A DNA stretch of 64,000 nt from Blastococcus sp. LR1 (GCF_020166105.1 NZ_JAIUJY010000004.1:186001-250000); one strand, 5' to 3'; shown: positions 49,398-57,758, counted from the first letter of the stretch. The notes: generated by a model not told the origin, from the sequence alone. Program-made: numbers and translations.

Positions 49398-50892
49398 GGC
49401 CGGCGGCTGGGACGTCGTCGTCGTCGGAGCAGGGACGGCCGGCTGCGCGCTGGCCGCCCGCCTGGTGGACGCCGGCCGCCGGGTCCTGCTCCTGGAGGCC
49501 GGGGCGGACGCCGTCGGCGACGAGCTCCGGGACGCCTCCACCTTGCGGGGGGCCGTCGCCGGGCACCCCGCCAACTGGGACCTGCCCGGACTGCTGGCCG
49601 ACGGCCGGAGCATCCGCGTGCCGCGCGGCCGGGTCGTCGGCGGCTCGAGCGCCATCAACGCGGGCTACTTCCTCCGCCCCACGCGGGCCGACGCCGCCGG
49701 CTGGGCCGCCGCGGGCGGGGACCGCTGGGCCTGGGAGCGGCTCCTCCCGGTCCTGAAGCGCCTGGAGAGCGACCGGGACCTCGGCGACCGCCCGGAGCAC
49801 GGCGCCGACGGCCCCATGCCGGTGAGCCGGCCCTCCGGGGGTCCGCCGCTCGCGGCGGCCTTCGCCGAGGCGGTCGACGAGCTGGGCCTGCCGGCCGAGC
49901 CGGACAAGAACGGCGGCGGGCCGCCCGGCTACGGGGCGGTTCCGCGGAACGTGCTCGACGGGGTGCGGGTGAGCACCGCCGACGCCTATCTCGGCCCGCG
50001 CCGGGGCGACCCGCTGCTGACGGTGCGCGGCGGCGCCCAGGTGCTGCGGGTGCTGGTCCAACGGGGTCGGGCGGTGGGGGTCCGCACGACGGCCGGCGAC
50101 ATCCGGGCCACCGAGGTGGTGCTCTGCGCGGGCGCCGTGGGCTCGGCGCACCTGCTGCTGCTCTCCGGGATCGGCCCGGCCGCCCAGCTGCGGGCCGCGG
50201 GGATCGAGGTGCTCGTCGACGCCCCGGGCGTGGGGGAGGACGGCACCGACCACCCGATCGTCTACCTGCCGTTCCGTCCCCGGGGCGGGGTCGCCGCCGC
50301 GCTGGGGCAGGCGCCGCTGCACGGCGTCCTGCACGCCACCTCCGACGGCGCGGGCGTGCCCGGCGACCTGGAGCTGCTGCCCTGGCTCGCGCCGTTCGCG
50401 CAGGTGATGACCGGGCTGCCGGCCCCGGGTTCGCCGGTGGAGGTGGGGATCTCCCTGCAGCGGACGGAGGGCCGGTGCCGCCTGTCGCTGGTCGACGCCG
50501 ATCCCGCGCGGCCTCCGCGGGTGGAGTACCGGCACCTCGTCGAGGCCGCCGATGCGCAGCGGATGCGCCAGGGGGTGCGGCTGGCCGCGGAGCTGCTGGA
50601 CAGGCGCGCGATGCGCCGGGTCGGCGAGCCCGAGGGCCTACCGGACGACGACGCGGACCTGGACCGGTGGATCGGGTCGCGGCTGACCACCGCCGTGCAC
50701 CTCTCCGGGACCGCGCGCATGGGCCCCGACGGCGACGGCGGGGCCGTCGTCGACCCGCAGCTGCGGGTGCGCGGTGTCGAGGGGCTGCGGATCGCGGACA
50801 CCTCGGTCCTTCCCCGGGTGCCTGGGCGCGGACCGGCCCTCACGGCGGTGCTGATCGGCGAGCTGGCCGCGGAGACGATGACCGGCCGCTGA
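49390..50892 (+). CDS. GMC-family FAD oxidoreductase
   Basis: A 500-aa flavoprotein of the glucose-methanol-choline family, oxidising an alcohol to aldehyde. 'VVVVGAGTAGCALAARL' binds FAD; 'RGRVVGGSSAINAGYF' is GMC signature 1; 'LCAGAVGSAHLLLLSGIGP' is signature 2; the catalytic His is in 'TAVHLSGTARMGP'; the end 'LPRVPGRGPALTAVLIGELA' is family-typical. It is compact compared with choline dehydrogenases. Some such actinobacterial proteins are the mycofactocin dehydrogenase MftG, but no mft genes are in the window. Overlaps the ligase by 8 bp. Confidence 0.88.
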   Translation: MAEAGGWDVVVVGAGTAGCALAARLVDAGRRVLLLEAGADAVGDELRDASTLRGAVAGHPANWDLPGLLADGRSIRVPRGRVVGGSSAINAGYFLRPTRADAAGWAAAGGDRWAWERLLPVLKRLESDRDLGDRPEHGADGPMPVSRPSGGPPLAAAFAEAVDELGLPAEPDKNGGGPPGYGAVPRNVLDGVRVSTADAYLGPRRGDPLLTVRGGAQVLRVLVQRGRAVGVRTTAGDIRATEVVLCAGAVGSAHLLLLSGIGPAAQLRAAGIEVLVDAPGVGEDGTDHPIVYLPFRPRGGVAAALGQAPLHGVLHATSDGAGVPGDLELLPWLAPFAQVMTGLPAPGSPVEVGISLQRTEGRCRLSLVDADPARPPRVEYRHLVEAADAQRMRQGVRLAAELLDRRAMRRVGEPEGLPDDDADLDRWIGSRLTTAVHLSGTARMGPDGDGGAVVDPQLRVRGVEGLRIADTSVLPRVPGRGPALTAVLIGELAAETMTGR

Positions 50893-50901
50893 TCGGCCGG
50901 A

Positions 50902-50939
50902 GCGTCCCGGCGGCGCGGCCGGGGCAGCCGCCGGGACGC
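50902..50939. terminator. Terminator hairpin after the GMC gene
   Basis: A 13-bp perfect inverted repeat (50902-50914 / 50927-50939), loop 12 nt, convergent position. Confidence 0.8.
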
Positions 50940-50948
50940 CGGACGAGG

Positions 50949-51164
50949 TCAGCGGACGGCGGGCATCTCGCTGGTGGCGCCCGTGGAGAGCGGGGACCAG
51001 GCGTCGGGGTGCGGGCGGCCGACGTCGCCGGCCCAGGAGGGGGTGCGGGGGCCTGCGGTCGGGCGCGTCGTCGTCGCCGGACGGGCACTGAGGCTCACGA
51101 TGACGGCGAGCAGTACGAGGAGACCGACCAGCACACCGCCGATGACCAGAAGCGTCGAGAGCAT
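50949..51164 (-). CDS. Small single-TM membrane protein
   Basis: 71 aa: one N-terminal helix ('STLLVIGGVLVGLLVLLAVI') and a 45-residue polar, Pro/Ser/Thr-rich tail. The ATG 51164 has only a weak GAGAAG before it. Function unknown; similar one-helix proteins with a disordered tail are common. Moderate confidence that it is expressed; it fills the gap between two plus-strand genes. Confidence 0.55.
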   Translation of the reverse strand: MLSTLLVIGGVLVGLLVLLAVIVSLSARPATTTRPTAGPRTPSWAGDVGRPHPDAWSPLSTGATSEMPAVR

Positions 51165-51347
51165 CTTCTCAACGTAGGGCCGGGACCGGTGGGTGTCATC
51201 GGGCAGATCTCCCCATATGTGCGGCCTGATCTGCGCAGACTTCACTGCTCGTCAGCAGTCCGGGCACTTCCGTCACAGCAGACTTCGACAACCCTCGCCG
51301 AGTGCCCTCCGGCCGGGGTTGACCGCGGCCCGGAGGGGCAGAACCCG

Positions 51348-52037
51348 GTGGTGACGGATCTGGCGGCGCTGGCCGGCAAGGCGGTGGCCGTGCCCCTGGG
51401 CGCGGTGGCCCGGTACCGCCGGGGGAGGGCCATGCACCCGCGAGGTGCGGTCTTCGACGCGGTGCTGGAGCGGCACGGAGCTGTGCCGCCGTTCGGGGTG
51501 CCGTGGCTCGACGAGGCGCGGAGGGATCCCGTCGTCGTCCGGCTCTCGCGGGGAGCCGGGCTGCCCGCTCCGCTTCCCGACGTGCTGGGTCTGGCCTTCA
51601 GGCTCGGCGACGACAGCGATCCGGTCGACGTCCTGCTGTCGAGCACCGGACGAGGGCCGTGGAGCCGGTTGGTGCCCGTGCCCCGCGTGGACGCCGAGGG
51701 CGTCTACAGCTCGATCATGGGCTTCCGGTCGGCGGCCGGGTCCGTCCGGCTCGCGGCCCTTCCGCGCACCACCGGGATCTCCTCCGATCCCGAGCCGGTG
51801 CGGAACGCCGCCGACGACGGCGCGATCGACTTCACCCTCGCCGCGGCCGTCGGCCAGGAGGAGTGGCGCCCGTTCGCCCGGCTGCGGAGCACCTCCGCGC
51901 GCGGGCCGCTGGACACCGCGCTGCGCTTCGACGCGATCCGGAACGCGCCTCCCGGGCTAGTCGCGGACGGTCCGATGGCCAGGTTCCGGGAGCCGGCGTA
52001 CGCCACGGCACGTGCGGTGGGCCGGCTGGGTCGGTGA
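51348..52037 (+). CDS. Catalase-like family protein (often annotated phosphodiesterase)
   Basis: A 229-aa protein. 'RRGRAMHPRGAVFDAVLERH', 'VVVRLSRGAGLPAPLPDVLG' and 'YSSIMGFRSAAGSVRLAAL' match a family of small actinobacterial proteins related in fold to heme catalases but lacking clear catalytic residues; databases often call them 'phosphodiesterase'. No enzyme activity can be predicted. GGAGGGG is 9 nt before GTG 51348; a GTG follows directly at 51351. The open frame extends further upstream but over the terminator and small-gene region, so I reject that part. Confidence 0.7.
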   Translation: MVTDLAALAGKAVAVPLGAVARYRRGRAMHPRGAVFDAVLERHGAVPPFGVPWLDEARRDPVVVRLSRGAGLPAPLPDVLGLAFRLGDDSDPVDVLLSSTGRGPWSRLVPVPRVDAEGVYSSIMGFRSAAGSVRLAALPRTTGISSDPEPVRNAADDGAIDFTLAAAVGQEEWRPFARLRSTSARGPLDTALRFDAIRNAPPGLVADGPMARFREPAYATARAVGRLGR

Positions 52038-52196
52038 CCGCCGGCTCACTCGATGGAGTCGGTCACAGGTTGGGCGCGGAACGGCCGGGGTAGGCGACAC
52101 CGGACCGGCTCGAACCCCGAGGCTGGGTCCTGAGATCGTCGAGCAGCACCCTCGTGCTGTCGGAATGCTCGACCGCACGAGGAGACGCACCGTCGC

Positions 52197-53234
52197 GTGA
52201 CCCATGCTCAACCCCCGGACCCCGGGCTTCCCGAACTGCTCGGATCCGGTATCCGGGTGGCTCCCATCCCGCACCGCGATCCCTACGTGGACGCGGTGCT
52301 CCCCGCCGGGGTCACCCGGGTCGGGGACGCCGTCGAGCCCAGTCCGTGGTTCGACCTCGAGCACCTGGCCGACCACGGCGGCGACGTCGACGTCGTCCAC
52401 CTGCACGTCGGGTACGGGCGGCTGGACGCTGCCGCGATGGAGGCCTGGAGCGAGGCGCTGCAGCGCCAGGGCGTGCCGCTCGTCGTGACCGTTCACCAGC
52501 TGCACGTCCCGGGGGCCGGCTCGCCGGGGCCGGACGACGCCTCCCTGGCCGCAGTGCTGAGCACCGCGGAGGTGGTGCTGACGCTCACCCCTGGCGCCGC
52601 CGACGACATCGCCGAGCGTTACGGGCGCACGGCGATCGTCGTCGCCCATCCGTCGGTCGCCGTCGCCGATCCGGAGCTCGGCTCCGAGCGCGGCCTGGTC
52701 GGGCTGCGCGTGGGTGCGCCGTCGAGCGTGGTCCCCGAGCCCGGTGCCCTGGTGCGGGCGGCCCTCTCGGGTGCGGTTTCCGGAGGTGGCCGCCTTCGCG
52801 TCCTGGTCGAGGAGGCCGAGCTCCCGGCCCTGGACGGCGAGATCGTCGACCTGGCGGATGCCGGCCGGCTGGAGCTGGTGACCTTTCCGGCGGCCACGTG
52901 GACGGCGCAGCTCCAGCAGCTGCACGTCGCGGTCCTGCCGGAGCGGTGCGGGACGCACTCCCGGAACGTGGAGGTCTGCCGCGACGTCGGCACGCGAGTG
53001 GTGGCGCCGAGCTGCGGGTGGTTCTCCGACCAGTGGTCGGAGGTCGTGCCCTACTCCCACGACGAGCAGGGTGGGGTGGATCTGGTGTCGCTGACCGCGG
53101 CGATCGGCGCGGCGCTGACCCGCCCCATGCCCCGGCCGGCGGACCGGGTCTGGCGGGACGGTCAGCGCGACGCGGTCCGGCAGGTGCACGCCGACGTCTA
53201 CGCGCAGGTGGCCGGCGACCGCAGCTGGAGCTGA
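52197..53234 (+). CDS. Glycosyltransferase-like protein (GT-B fold)
   Basis: A 345-aa protein. The N-half resembles GT4-type donors: 'VDVVHLHVGYGRLD', 'PLVVTVHQLHVPG' and 'VLTLTPGAADDIAERYG' followed by 'AIVVAHPSV'. The C-half has 'HVAVLPERCGTHSRNVEVC' where glycosyltransferases have the EX7E-like donor site; one Glu is present. This suggests either a true glycosyltransferase with an unusual donor site or an inactive relative. GTG 52197, GGAG 12 nt upstream. It stands alone before a tRNA cluster. Confidence 0.7.
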   Translation: MTHAQPPDPGLPELLGSGIRVAPIPHRDPYVDAVLPAGVTRVGDAVEPSPWFDLEHLADHGGDVDVVHLHVGYGRLDAAAMEAWSEALQRQGVPLVVTVHQLHVPGAGSPGPDDASLAAVLSTAEVVLTLTPGAADDIAERYGRTAIVVAHPSVAVADPELGSERGLVGLRVGAPSSVVPEPGALVRAALSGAVSGGGRLRVLVEEAELPALDGEIVDLADAGRLELVTFPAATWTAQLQQLHVAVLPERCGTHSRNVEVCRDVGTRVVAPSCGWFSDQWSEVVPYSHDEQGGVDLVSLTAAIGAALTRPMPRPADRVWRDGQRDAVRQVHADVYAQVAGDRSWS

Positions 53235-53251
53235 GAACGGGCAGGGAAACG

Positions 53252-53284
53252 GAACGGGCCCGGCGCGATGCGCCGAGCCCGTTC
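53252..53284. terminator. Terminator hairpin, glycosyltransferase-like gene / tRNA cluster
   Basis: A 15-bp stem with one mismatch (53252-53266 / 53270-53284); serves either the upstream CDS or the tRNA operon coming from the right. Confidence 0.7.
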
Positions 53285-53293
53285 GCGTGAGGG

Positions 53294-53367
53294 TGGGCAG
53301 GGGCGGGGTCGAACCGCCGACCTCTCACTTTTCAGGCGAGCGCTCGTACCGACTGAGCTACCTGCCC
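53294..53367 (-). tRNA. tRNA-Phe (GAA)
   Basis: Cloverleaf on the minus strand: acceptor GGGCAGG/CCTGCCC, D-loop 'TAGCTCAGTCGGTA', anticodon stem CTCGC/GTGAG with loop CTGAAAA, and T-loop GGTTCGACC. 74 nt, CCA not encoded. Confidence 0.95.
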
Positions 53368-53389
53368 CTCCCGGTGTCTCACCGGAGAG

Positions 53390-53463
53390 CGACCCTGACG
53401 GGACTCGAACCCGCGACCTCCGCCGTGACAGGGCGGCGCGCTAACCAACTGCGCTACAGGGCC
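53390..53463 (-). tRNA. tRNA-Asp (GTC)
   Basis: Minus strand; acceptor GGCCCTG/CAGGGTC with one G-U, anticodon stem CCGCC/GGCGG with loop CTGTCAC, T-loop GGTTCGAGTCC. 74 nt, CCA not encoded. Lies 22 nt upstream of tRNA-Phe in transcription order. Confidence 0.95.
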
Positions 53464-53480
53464 TTGCTTGTGGTGCTGCG

Positions 53481-53553
53481 TGCCCCCAACGGGGTTCGAA
53501 CCCGTGCTACCGCCTTGAAAGGGCGGCGTCCTGGACCACTAGACGATGAGGGC
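53481..53553 (-). tRNA. tRNA-Glu (TTC)
   Basis: Minus strand; acceptor GCCCTCA/TGGGGGC, anticodon stem CCGCC/GGCGG with loop CTTTCAA, T-loop GGTTCGAACCC. 73 nt. First of the Glu-Asp-Phe cluster. Confidence 0.95.
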
Positions 53554-53623
53554 TCGTTCGCCGGGGGGCAGCGAGAACAATACATGCCCCTCGCGCCTCC
53601 TCGGACCGGGGGTCCCCGGGTGC

Positions 53624-53629
53624 GAGGCT
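53624..53629 (+). promoter_or_regulatory. -10-like element of AMIN-like lipoprotein gene
   Basis: GAGGCT with 6 nt to GTG 53636. Confidence 0.4.
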
Positions 53630-53635
53630 GTCCTC

Positions 53636-54259
53636 GTGCGCGCTCCTCTCCGTCTGGCCGTTCCCGCCCTCGCCGTCTCGCTGGCCCTCGTCTCCGGCTG
53701 CGCCGAGAAGGGCGACGTCGACGCGGCATCGTCCTCGGAGGGGTCGACCGCTGCCGAGACCTCCGCCGCGGAGACCTCGGCCGTGCCGTCCACCGCCGAG
53801 ACGCCGGCGGCCGACTTCCCCGGCGACACCGAGCCGGACACCGAGAACGCGTCGGGCGATGCGCGGGTCACCGTCAGCGACGTGCGTCTCGCCGCGCAGG
53901 ACGGCTTCGACCGGATCGTCTTCGACCTCGGCGGCGCCGGCACCCCGGGCTGGAACGTGCAGTACGTCGAGGACCCGATCGAGCCGGGTCGGGGCGAGCC
54001 GGTGCAGCTCGAGGGCGGCGCCGTGCTCCAGGTGGAGATCACCGGCGCCGGCTACCCGTTCGAGACCGGCATCGACGAGTTCAGCTCCGCGGGCACGGTC
54101 ACCGCCGCGGGCACCGGCAGCGTCACCGAGATCGAGTTCCTGGCGACCTTCGAGGGGGTCACGACCGCCTTCGTCGGCACGCAGGCCGAGGCACCGTTCC
54201 GGGTGTACCTGCTGGAGAACCCGATGCGCGTCGTCGTCGAGGTCGCGCACGCCGGCTGA
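53636..54259 (+). CDS. AMIN-like domain lipoprotein
   Basis: A 207-aa exported protein. Lipobox 'ALVSGCAEK' (Cys about 22), a long Ser/Ala/Glu/Thr linker, then a beta-rich domain about residues 75-205 with 'VRLAAQDGFDRIVFDL', 'PGWNVQYVEDPI', 'ITGAGYPFET' and 'FRVYLLENPMRVVVEVAH'. This last block is typical of AMIN-like domains that target proteins to the envelope. Convergent with the next lipoprotein. Confidence 0.85.
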   Translation: MRAPLRLAVPALAVSLALVSGCAEKGDVDAASSSEGSTAAETSAAETSAVPSTAETPAADFPGDTEPDTENASGDARVTVSDVRLAAQDGFDRIVFDLGGAGTPGWNVQYVEDPIEPGRGEPVQLEGGAVLQVEITGAGYPFETGIDEFSSAGTVTAAGTGSVTEIEFLATFEGVTTAFVGTQAEAPFRVYLLENPMRVVVEVAHAG

Positions 54260-54274
54260 GCCGGGCGGGCCGGC

Positions 54275-54598
54275 TCAGTTCAGCCGGGCGGTCAGCTCCA
54301 CCGAGTCGTCGGTGACGCCGGAGCAGGAGAGCTCCAGGGGGCCGGCGGCGACACTCTCGCCCTCCCCGCAGGACACGCTGGCCCCGCCCACGCTCAGCGA
54401 CGCACGACCGTCCTGGACGCCGCCGAAGGTCACGGTCTGGTTCAGGATCTCGGCCTCGGCGCCCTCCCCGGTCAGCGTGGCGGTGCAGGTCGTGCCCGAG
54501 CACGAGACGTTCTCGGAGGTGAACGAGCAGGCGGTGAGGAGCAGTCCTCCGGCCAGCAGTCCACCGGCCAACCGGGCGGTGCGGGTCGTCGTCGACAT
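54275..54598 (-). CDS. Small lipoprotein with four-cysteine beta domain
   Basis: 107 aa: signal peptide and lipobox 'GLLLTACSF' (Cys24), then a short domain with Cys pairs 'VSCSGTTCTATLTG' and 'ASVSCGEGES...LELSCSG' that may form two disulfides. Function unknown. TAGGCT lies 6 nt before the ATG. Downstream of, and on the same strand as, the metallophosphoesterase. Confidence 0.8.
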   Translation of the reverse strand: MSTTTRTARLAGGLLAGGLLLTACSFTSENVSCSGTTCTATLTGEGAEAEILNQTVTFGGVQDGRASLSVGGASVSCGEGESVAAGPLELSCSGVTDDSVELTARLN

Positions 54599-54604
54599 GG
54601 CTGC

Positions 54605-54610
54605 AGCCTA
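54605..54610 (-). promoter_or_regulatory. -10 element of small lipoprotein gene (leaderless)
   Basis: TAGGCT on the minus strand with 6 nt to ATG 54598. Confidence 0.5.
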
Positions 54611-54621
54611 GGGCGGCGGGC

Positions 54622-56115
54622 TCACCCGGGCGGGGACGCCGGGGCTGCGGGGGTCTCCGGTCCTGAGTCCACGGGCGCGACATCCTCCGCGGAGCGCGGG
54701 ACCACGATGCGCTGCACCGTCACCTCCGTCTCGCCGAGGCCGCCCAGCCGGATCTCGTCGTAGGCCCGCAGCGCCCCCGTCGTCCGGTCGAGGTAGAGGA
54801 CCGTGCAGGTCAACGGCTCGGGGTACTCGCCCTCCAGCGCGCGCAGCCCGGCGCCGCCGGTGGAGCCCTGGACCATCAGCAGGGTGCCGTCCTCGAGCTC
54901 GGAGATCTTGCGGCTGTGGGTGTGACCCGCCAGCACGAGCGGCACGCCGCCGTCGAGCGGAGGGGCCTGCTTCGGGTCGTGCACCATGGCGATCGCGGGC
55001 GGCTCGGGCAGGTCGGCCACCACGTCGGCGAGCTCCTCGCCGGACTCCTCGAGCACGTCGTCACCGGCGTCGTCGTCCCCGGTGCTCTTGTCCGGGGTGA
55101 ACCGGGGGTCGGGCGTGCCGACGACCTGCAGGCCGGCCACGGTCACCGCCGAGTCGTCCAGCACCGTCACGTTCGGCTGAAGCGCCAGCAGGCCCGCCGT
55201 CGTCGCGGAGTCGTGGTTGCCCCGGATGTAGACGTAGGGGACGTCGAGGTCGCCCACAGAGGTGATCAGCCGGTTCTCCGGCTGGCTGCCCCAGTCGGTG
55301 ATGTCGCCGGTGTCCAGGATCGCCTCCACCCCGAACTGCTGGCTGACCTGCTGCATCAGGTCGAATCCCGCGGGGTTCAGGTGGATGTCCGAGACGTGCA
55401 GGATCGCCACCGTGTCGTCGCCGGCCGCCGGGGCGGGCAGGGCGGAGAGCGTGGCGTACAGGGTGCCGACGTTCGCCACGAGGTCCTCCAGGGAGGCCCG
55501 GTAGGCGTCGAAGCGGGCGACGATGTCCTCGGCGCTGCCGATGAGGCTGCCGGCGTTGGTCAGCAGCCCGGTGTAGGTGGGCTGGGAGAGCGCCTCGGGG
55601 CGCCAGGTGGCGACGCCGATGCCGCCGGTGGCCGCCAGCACGGCGGTGGTGAGGCCCAGCGCGATCAGCGGTTCCCGGCGCCGGCGGAGCACCGCCCAGG
55701 AGGTGAGGGCGCCGCCGGCCAGGGCCGCGAGGGCGGTCAGCCAGATCAGGCGGACGACGGCGGACCGGAGGTCCTCGGTGACCTGGTCGACCACCCCTGC
55801 CAGCCGCACGGGGTCCGTGGCCAGTGCCTGGGCCCGCTCCTGGTCGACCCGCTGCAGGTCGACGTCCAGACGCAACGGACCGTCGTACACGTCGACGGCG
55901 AGCTCGCCCAGCGGCGCCACGGAGACCTGCGCCCCGCCGCTGGCCGGTCGGAAGGCCAGCGTGGCGTCGAACGGGCCGATGGGCGCATCCACCCGGGCGA
56001 ACAGGAGGACGGCGGCCAGCGCGCCGCACAGGGCGAGGGCGGCGCGGGCGGCCCACCACCCGGCGACCCGGGCACGGCGGTGCCAAGGGGACGGGCTCGA
56101 ACCGGGCTCGCTCAC
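54622..56115 (-). CDS. Membrane-anchored metallophosphoesterase
   Basis: About 497 aa. TM1 near residues 15-38; an extracytoplasmic beta region to about 110; TM2 and TM3 about 118-140 and 150-172; then a linker and the calcineurin-like domain from about 235. Dimetal motifs are complete: 'LHVSDIHLNP' (DxH), 'DTGDITDWGS' (GDxxD), 'RGNHDS' (GNHD), 'VHDPKQ' and 'AGHTHSRKI' (GHTH). An Asp/Glu-rich insert (about 355-375) interrupts the domain. Depending on topology the enzyme acts outside the cell. Start GTG 56115 is supported by TAGCCT 7 nt upstream. Confidence 0.9.
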   Translation of the reverse strand: MSEPGSSPSPWHRRARVAGWWAARAALALCGALAAVLLFARVDAPIGPFDATLAFRPASGGAQVSVAPLGELAVDVYDGPLRLDVDLQRVDQERAQALATDPVRLAGVVDQVTEDLRSAVVRLIWLTALAALAGGALTSWAVLRRRREPLIALGLTTAVLAATGGIGVATWRPEALSQPTYTGLLTNAGSLIGSAEDIVARFDAYRASLEDLVANVGTLYATLSALPAPAAGDDTVAILHVSDIHLNPAGFDLMQQVSQQFGVEAILDTGDITDWGSQPENRLITSVGDLDVPYVYIRGNHDSATTAGLLALQPNVTVLDDSAVTVAGLQVVGTPDPRFTPDKSTGDDDAGDDVLEESGEELADVVADLPEPPAIAMVHDPKQAPPLDGGVPLVLAGHTHSRKISELEDGTLLMVQGSTGGAGLRALEGEYPEPLTCTVLYLDRTTGALRAYDEIRLGGLGETEVTVQRIVVPRSAEDVAPVDSGPETPAAPASPPG

Positions 56116-56122
56116 CCCGACG

Positions 56123-56128
56123 AGGCTA
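56123..56128 (-). promoter_or_regulatory. -10 element of metallophosphoesterase gene (leaderless)
   Basis: TAGCCT on the minus strand with 7 nt to GTG 56115. Confidence 0.5.
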
Positions 56129-56161
56129 ACCACGACGCGGGTCGACCTCAGCCCGAACCGC

Positions 56162-56737
56162 TCAGGAGGCGGCCGGCTCCGGCTCCGGGCGGAAGATCCA
56201 GCGCAGGGCCAGGAAGCGCATCAGCCCGATGAAGGCGGTCACCGCGGCGACGACGGCGATCTGCAGCCCGGTGTTCGTGCCGTCGGTGACGGCGTCCAGC
56301 CAGCCCAGGGCCGAGCTGGTCGCCAGCAGGCCCAGGACCGTGACGCCGCCGGCCTCCCACTGGGCGGTGAACCAGTGCACGCGCTCGTCGGCGTGGAAGG
56401 TCAGCCGGCGGTGCAGCTCGTTGGCCAGCACCGTGGAGACCGCCGTGCCGACGAGGTGCGCGACGAGGTAGCCGCTGCCGGACAGCGTGATGAAGAAGGC
56501 CGCGTACACGGCAGTGGTGACGGCGCCGACCAGGACGAACCGGGCGAACTGCGCGGGGGTGTCGTCACGCCGCAGCCGGGTGACGAGCTGTGCTGCCACG
56601 CCCGCGTCCGGGCGTGCCGTCGTCCGCGGCGGGTCGCCGAAGGACTCGGTGGCATCGCCACGGTGCAGCAGGGACGCGCAGGTCACGGGGTTCCGATCGG
56701 CAGGCGGGCGGGTCAGCAAGAGGTCGAGCAGGGTCAA
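56162..56737 (-). CDS. GtrA-family membrane protein
   Basis: Up to 191 aa; the last ~125 residues form the four-TM GtrA domain: 'RFVLVGAVTTAVYAAFFI', 'AHLVGTAVSTVLANELHRRL' with the conserved N-(x)n-R-x-T/F 'LTFHADERVH', and 'FLALRWIFRPEP' at the end. The family flips lipid-linked sugars for cell-wall or O-antigen glucosylation. The first 60 residues are polar and unconserved. The start TTG 56737 (GAGGAG close by) is doubtful; a downstream GTG is possible. Confidence 0.82.
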   Translation of the reverse strand: MTLLDLLLTRPPADRNPVTCASLLHRGDATESFGDPPRTTARPDAGVAAQLVTRLRRDDTPAQFARFVLVGAVTTAVYAAFFITLSGSGYLVAHLVGTAVSTVLANELHRRLTFHADERVHWFTAQWEAGGVTVLGLLATSSALGWLDAVTDGTNTGLQIAVVAAVTAFIGLMRFLALRWIFRPEPEPAAS

Positions 56738-56876
56738 GGCTCCTCTTCGGCATAACCGTTGTCACCCCTGAACATGCCGGTCGTGACTGTGATGCACCCG
56801 TGTCCTTGCTCACGGTTGCCTGTGAGTCCGTCGAGGACGGGGTATCGGGCGCTGACCTCGGGGGTAGTGGTCGGCC

Positions 56877-57758
56877 ATGAGCCTCATGGGGATCCTGGAC
56901 CGGGTCGCGGACGTGTCGGCCTTCGACAAGGTGATCGAGCCGGCCCGCAAGGCCGTCCAGGGCGCCCTCAAGCCGGGCGCTTTCAAGGACTTCCTGCACG
57001 GGACCTGGCTGGGACACCCGCTGCACCCGGTGATGGTCCAGGTACCCGTCGGCAGCTGGGTCTCCGCCGGACTGCTCGACGCGATCCCGCCGATGCGGCC
57101 GGCGGCCACCCTGTTGATCGGCACCGGCGTCGCCGCGGCCGTGCCGGCCGCGCTCTCGGGAGCCGCTGACTGGTCGGAGCAGGGAACGGGCGTCCGGCGC
57201 CTGGGTGCCCTGCACGCGGTGCTCAACACCGCCGCGCTCGGGTTCTACGTGGGCTCGCTCGTGGCGCGCAGTCGCGGACGGGGCGGACTGGGCCGGGTGC
57301 TCTCCTACTCCGGCCTCGGCCTCGCCGGTGGCTCGGCGGCGATCGGCGGCCACATGTCCTACGCACAGTCCTCCGGCGCCTCCCACGCGGCGACGGCGGT
57401 GCGCGGTCTGACGACGGACTGGATCGACCTCGGCCCGCTGGACGACCTGGCGGAGGGTCGGCCGACGATGCGCACCGGAAAGGGCGGCAGCATGGCCGTC
57501 CCGCTGGCCGTGGTGCGCCGCGGAGCGCGGGTCGACGTCTTCGTCTCCGCCTGCTCGCACCTCTCCGGGCCGCTCGACGAGGGCACGGTCGAGACCGTGC
57601 GCGGCTCGGAGTGCCTGGTCTGCCCGTGGCACGGCTCCGCGTTCGACCTGGACAACGGCGAGCCCCGGTGCGGGCCGGCCGCCAATCCGCAGGAGAAGCT
57701 CGAGGTGCGCATGGAGGCCGGCCACGTCATGGCGCGGGTGCCCAGCCGCCACCGCTGA
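56877..57758 (+). CDS. DUF2231-Rieske fusion membrane protein
   Basis: A 293-aa protein. Residues about 40-165 are a DUF2231 membrane domain of four TMs beginning 'WLGHPLHPVMVQVPVGSW'. After a short linker a Rieske domain (about 190-290) has both cluster motifs: 'ACSHLSGPL' (CxH) and 'VCPWHGSAFDL' (CxxH), so a 2Fe-2S centre is expected. This order suggests a membrane-bound electron carrier; partner unknown. ATG 56877 has a TAGTGG hexamer 6 nt upstream, close to the -10 pattern. Confidence 0.9.
   Translation: MSLMGILDRVADVSAFDKVIEPARKAVQGALKPGAFKDFLHGTWLGHPLHPVMVQVPVGSWVSAGLLDAIPPMRPAATLLIGTGVAAAVPAALSGAADWSEQGTGVRRLGALHAVLNTAALGFYVGSLVARSRGRGGLGRVLSYSGLGLAGGSAAIGGHMSYAQSSGASHAATAVRGLTTDWIDLGPLDDLAEGRPTMRTGKGGSMAVPLAVVRRGARVDVFVSACSHLSGPLDEGTVETVRGSECLVCPWHGSAFDLDNGEPRCGPAANPQEKLEVRMEAGHVMARVPSRHR

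Noticed and set aside
49390-50892. Naming the GMC oxidoreductase MftG (mycofactocin system)
   Set aside because: No mftA-F genes are in the window and I cannot place the protein in a tree; left as GMC family.
50475-51347. Long N-terminal extension of the catalase-like gene
   Set aside because: The frame overlaps the GMC gene, a 13-bp terminator and a small minus-strand gene, and its translation is low complexity; GTG 51348 has a good ribosome site.
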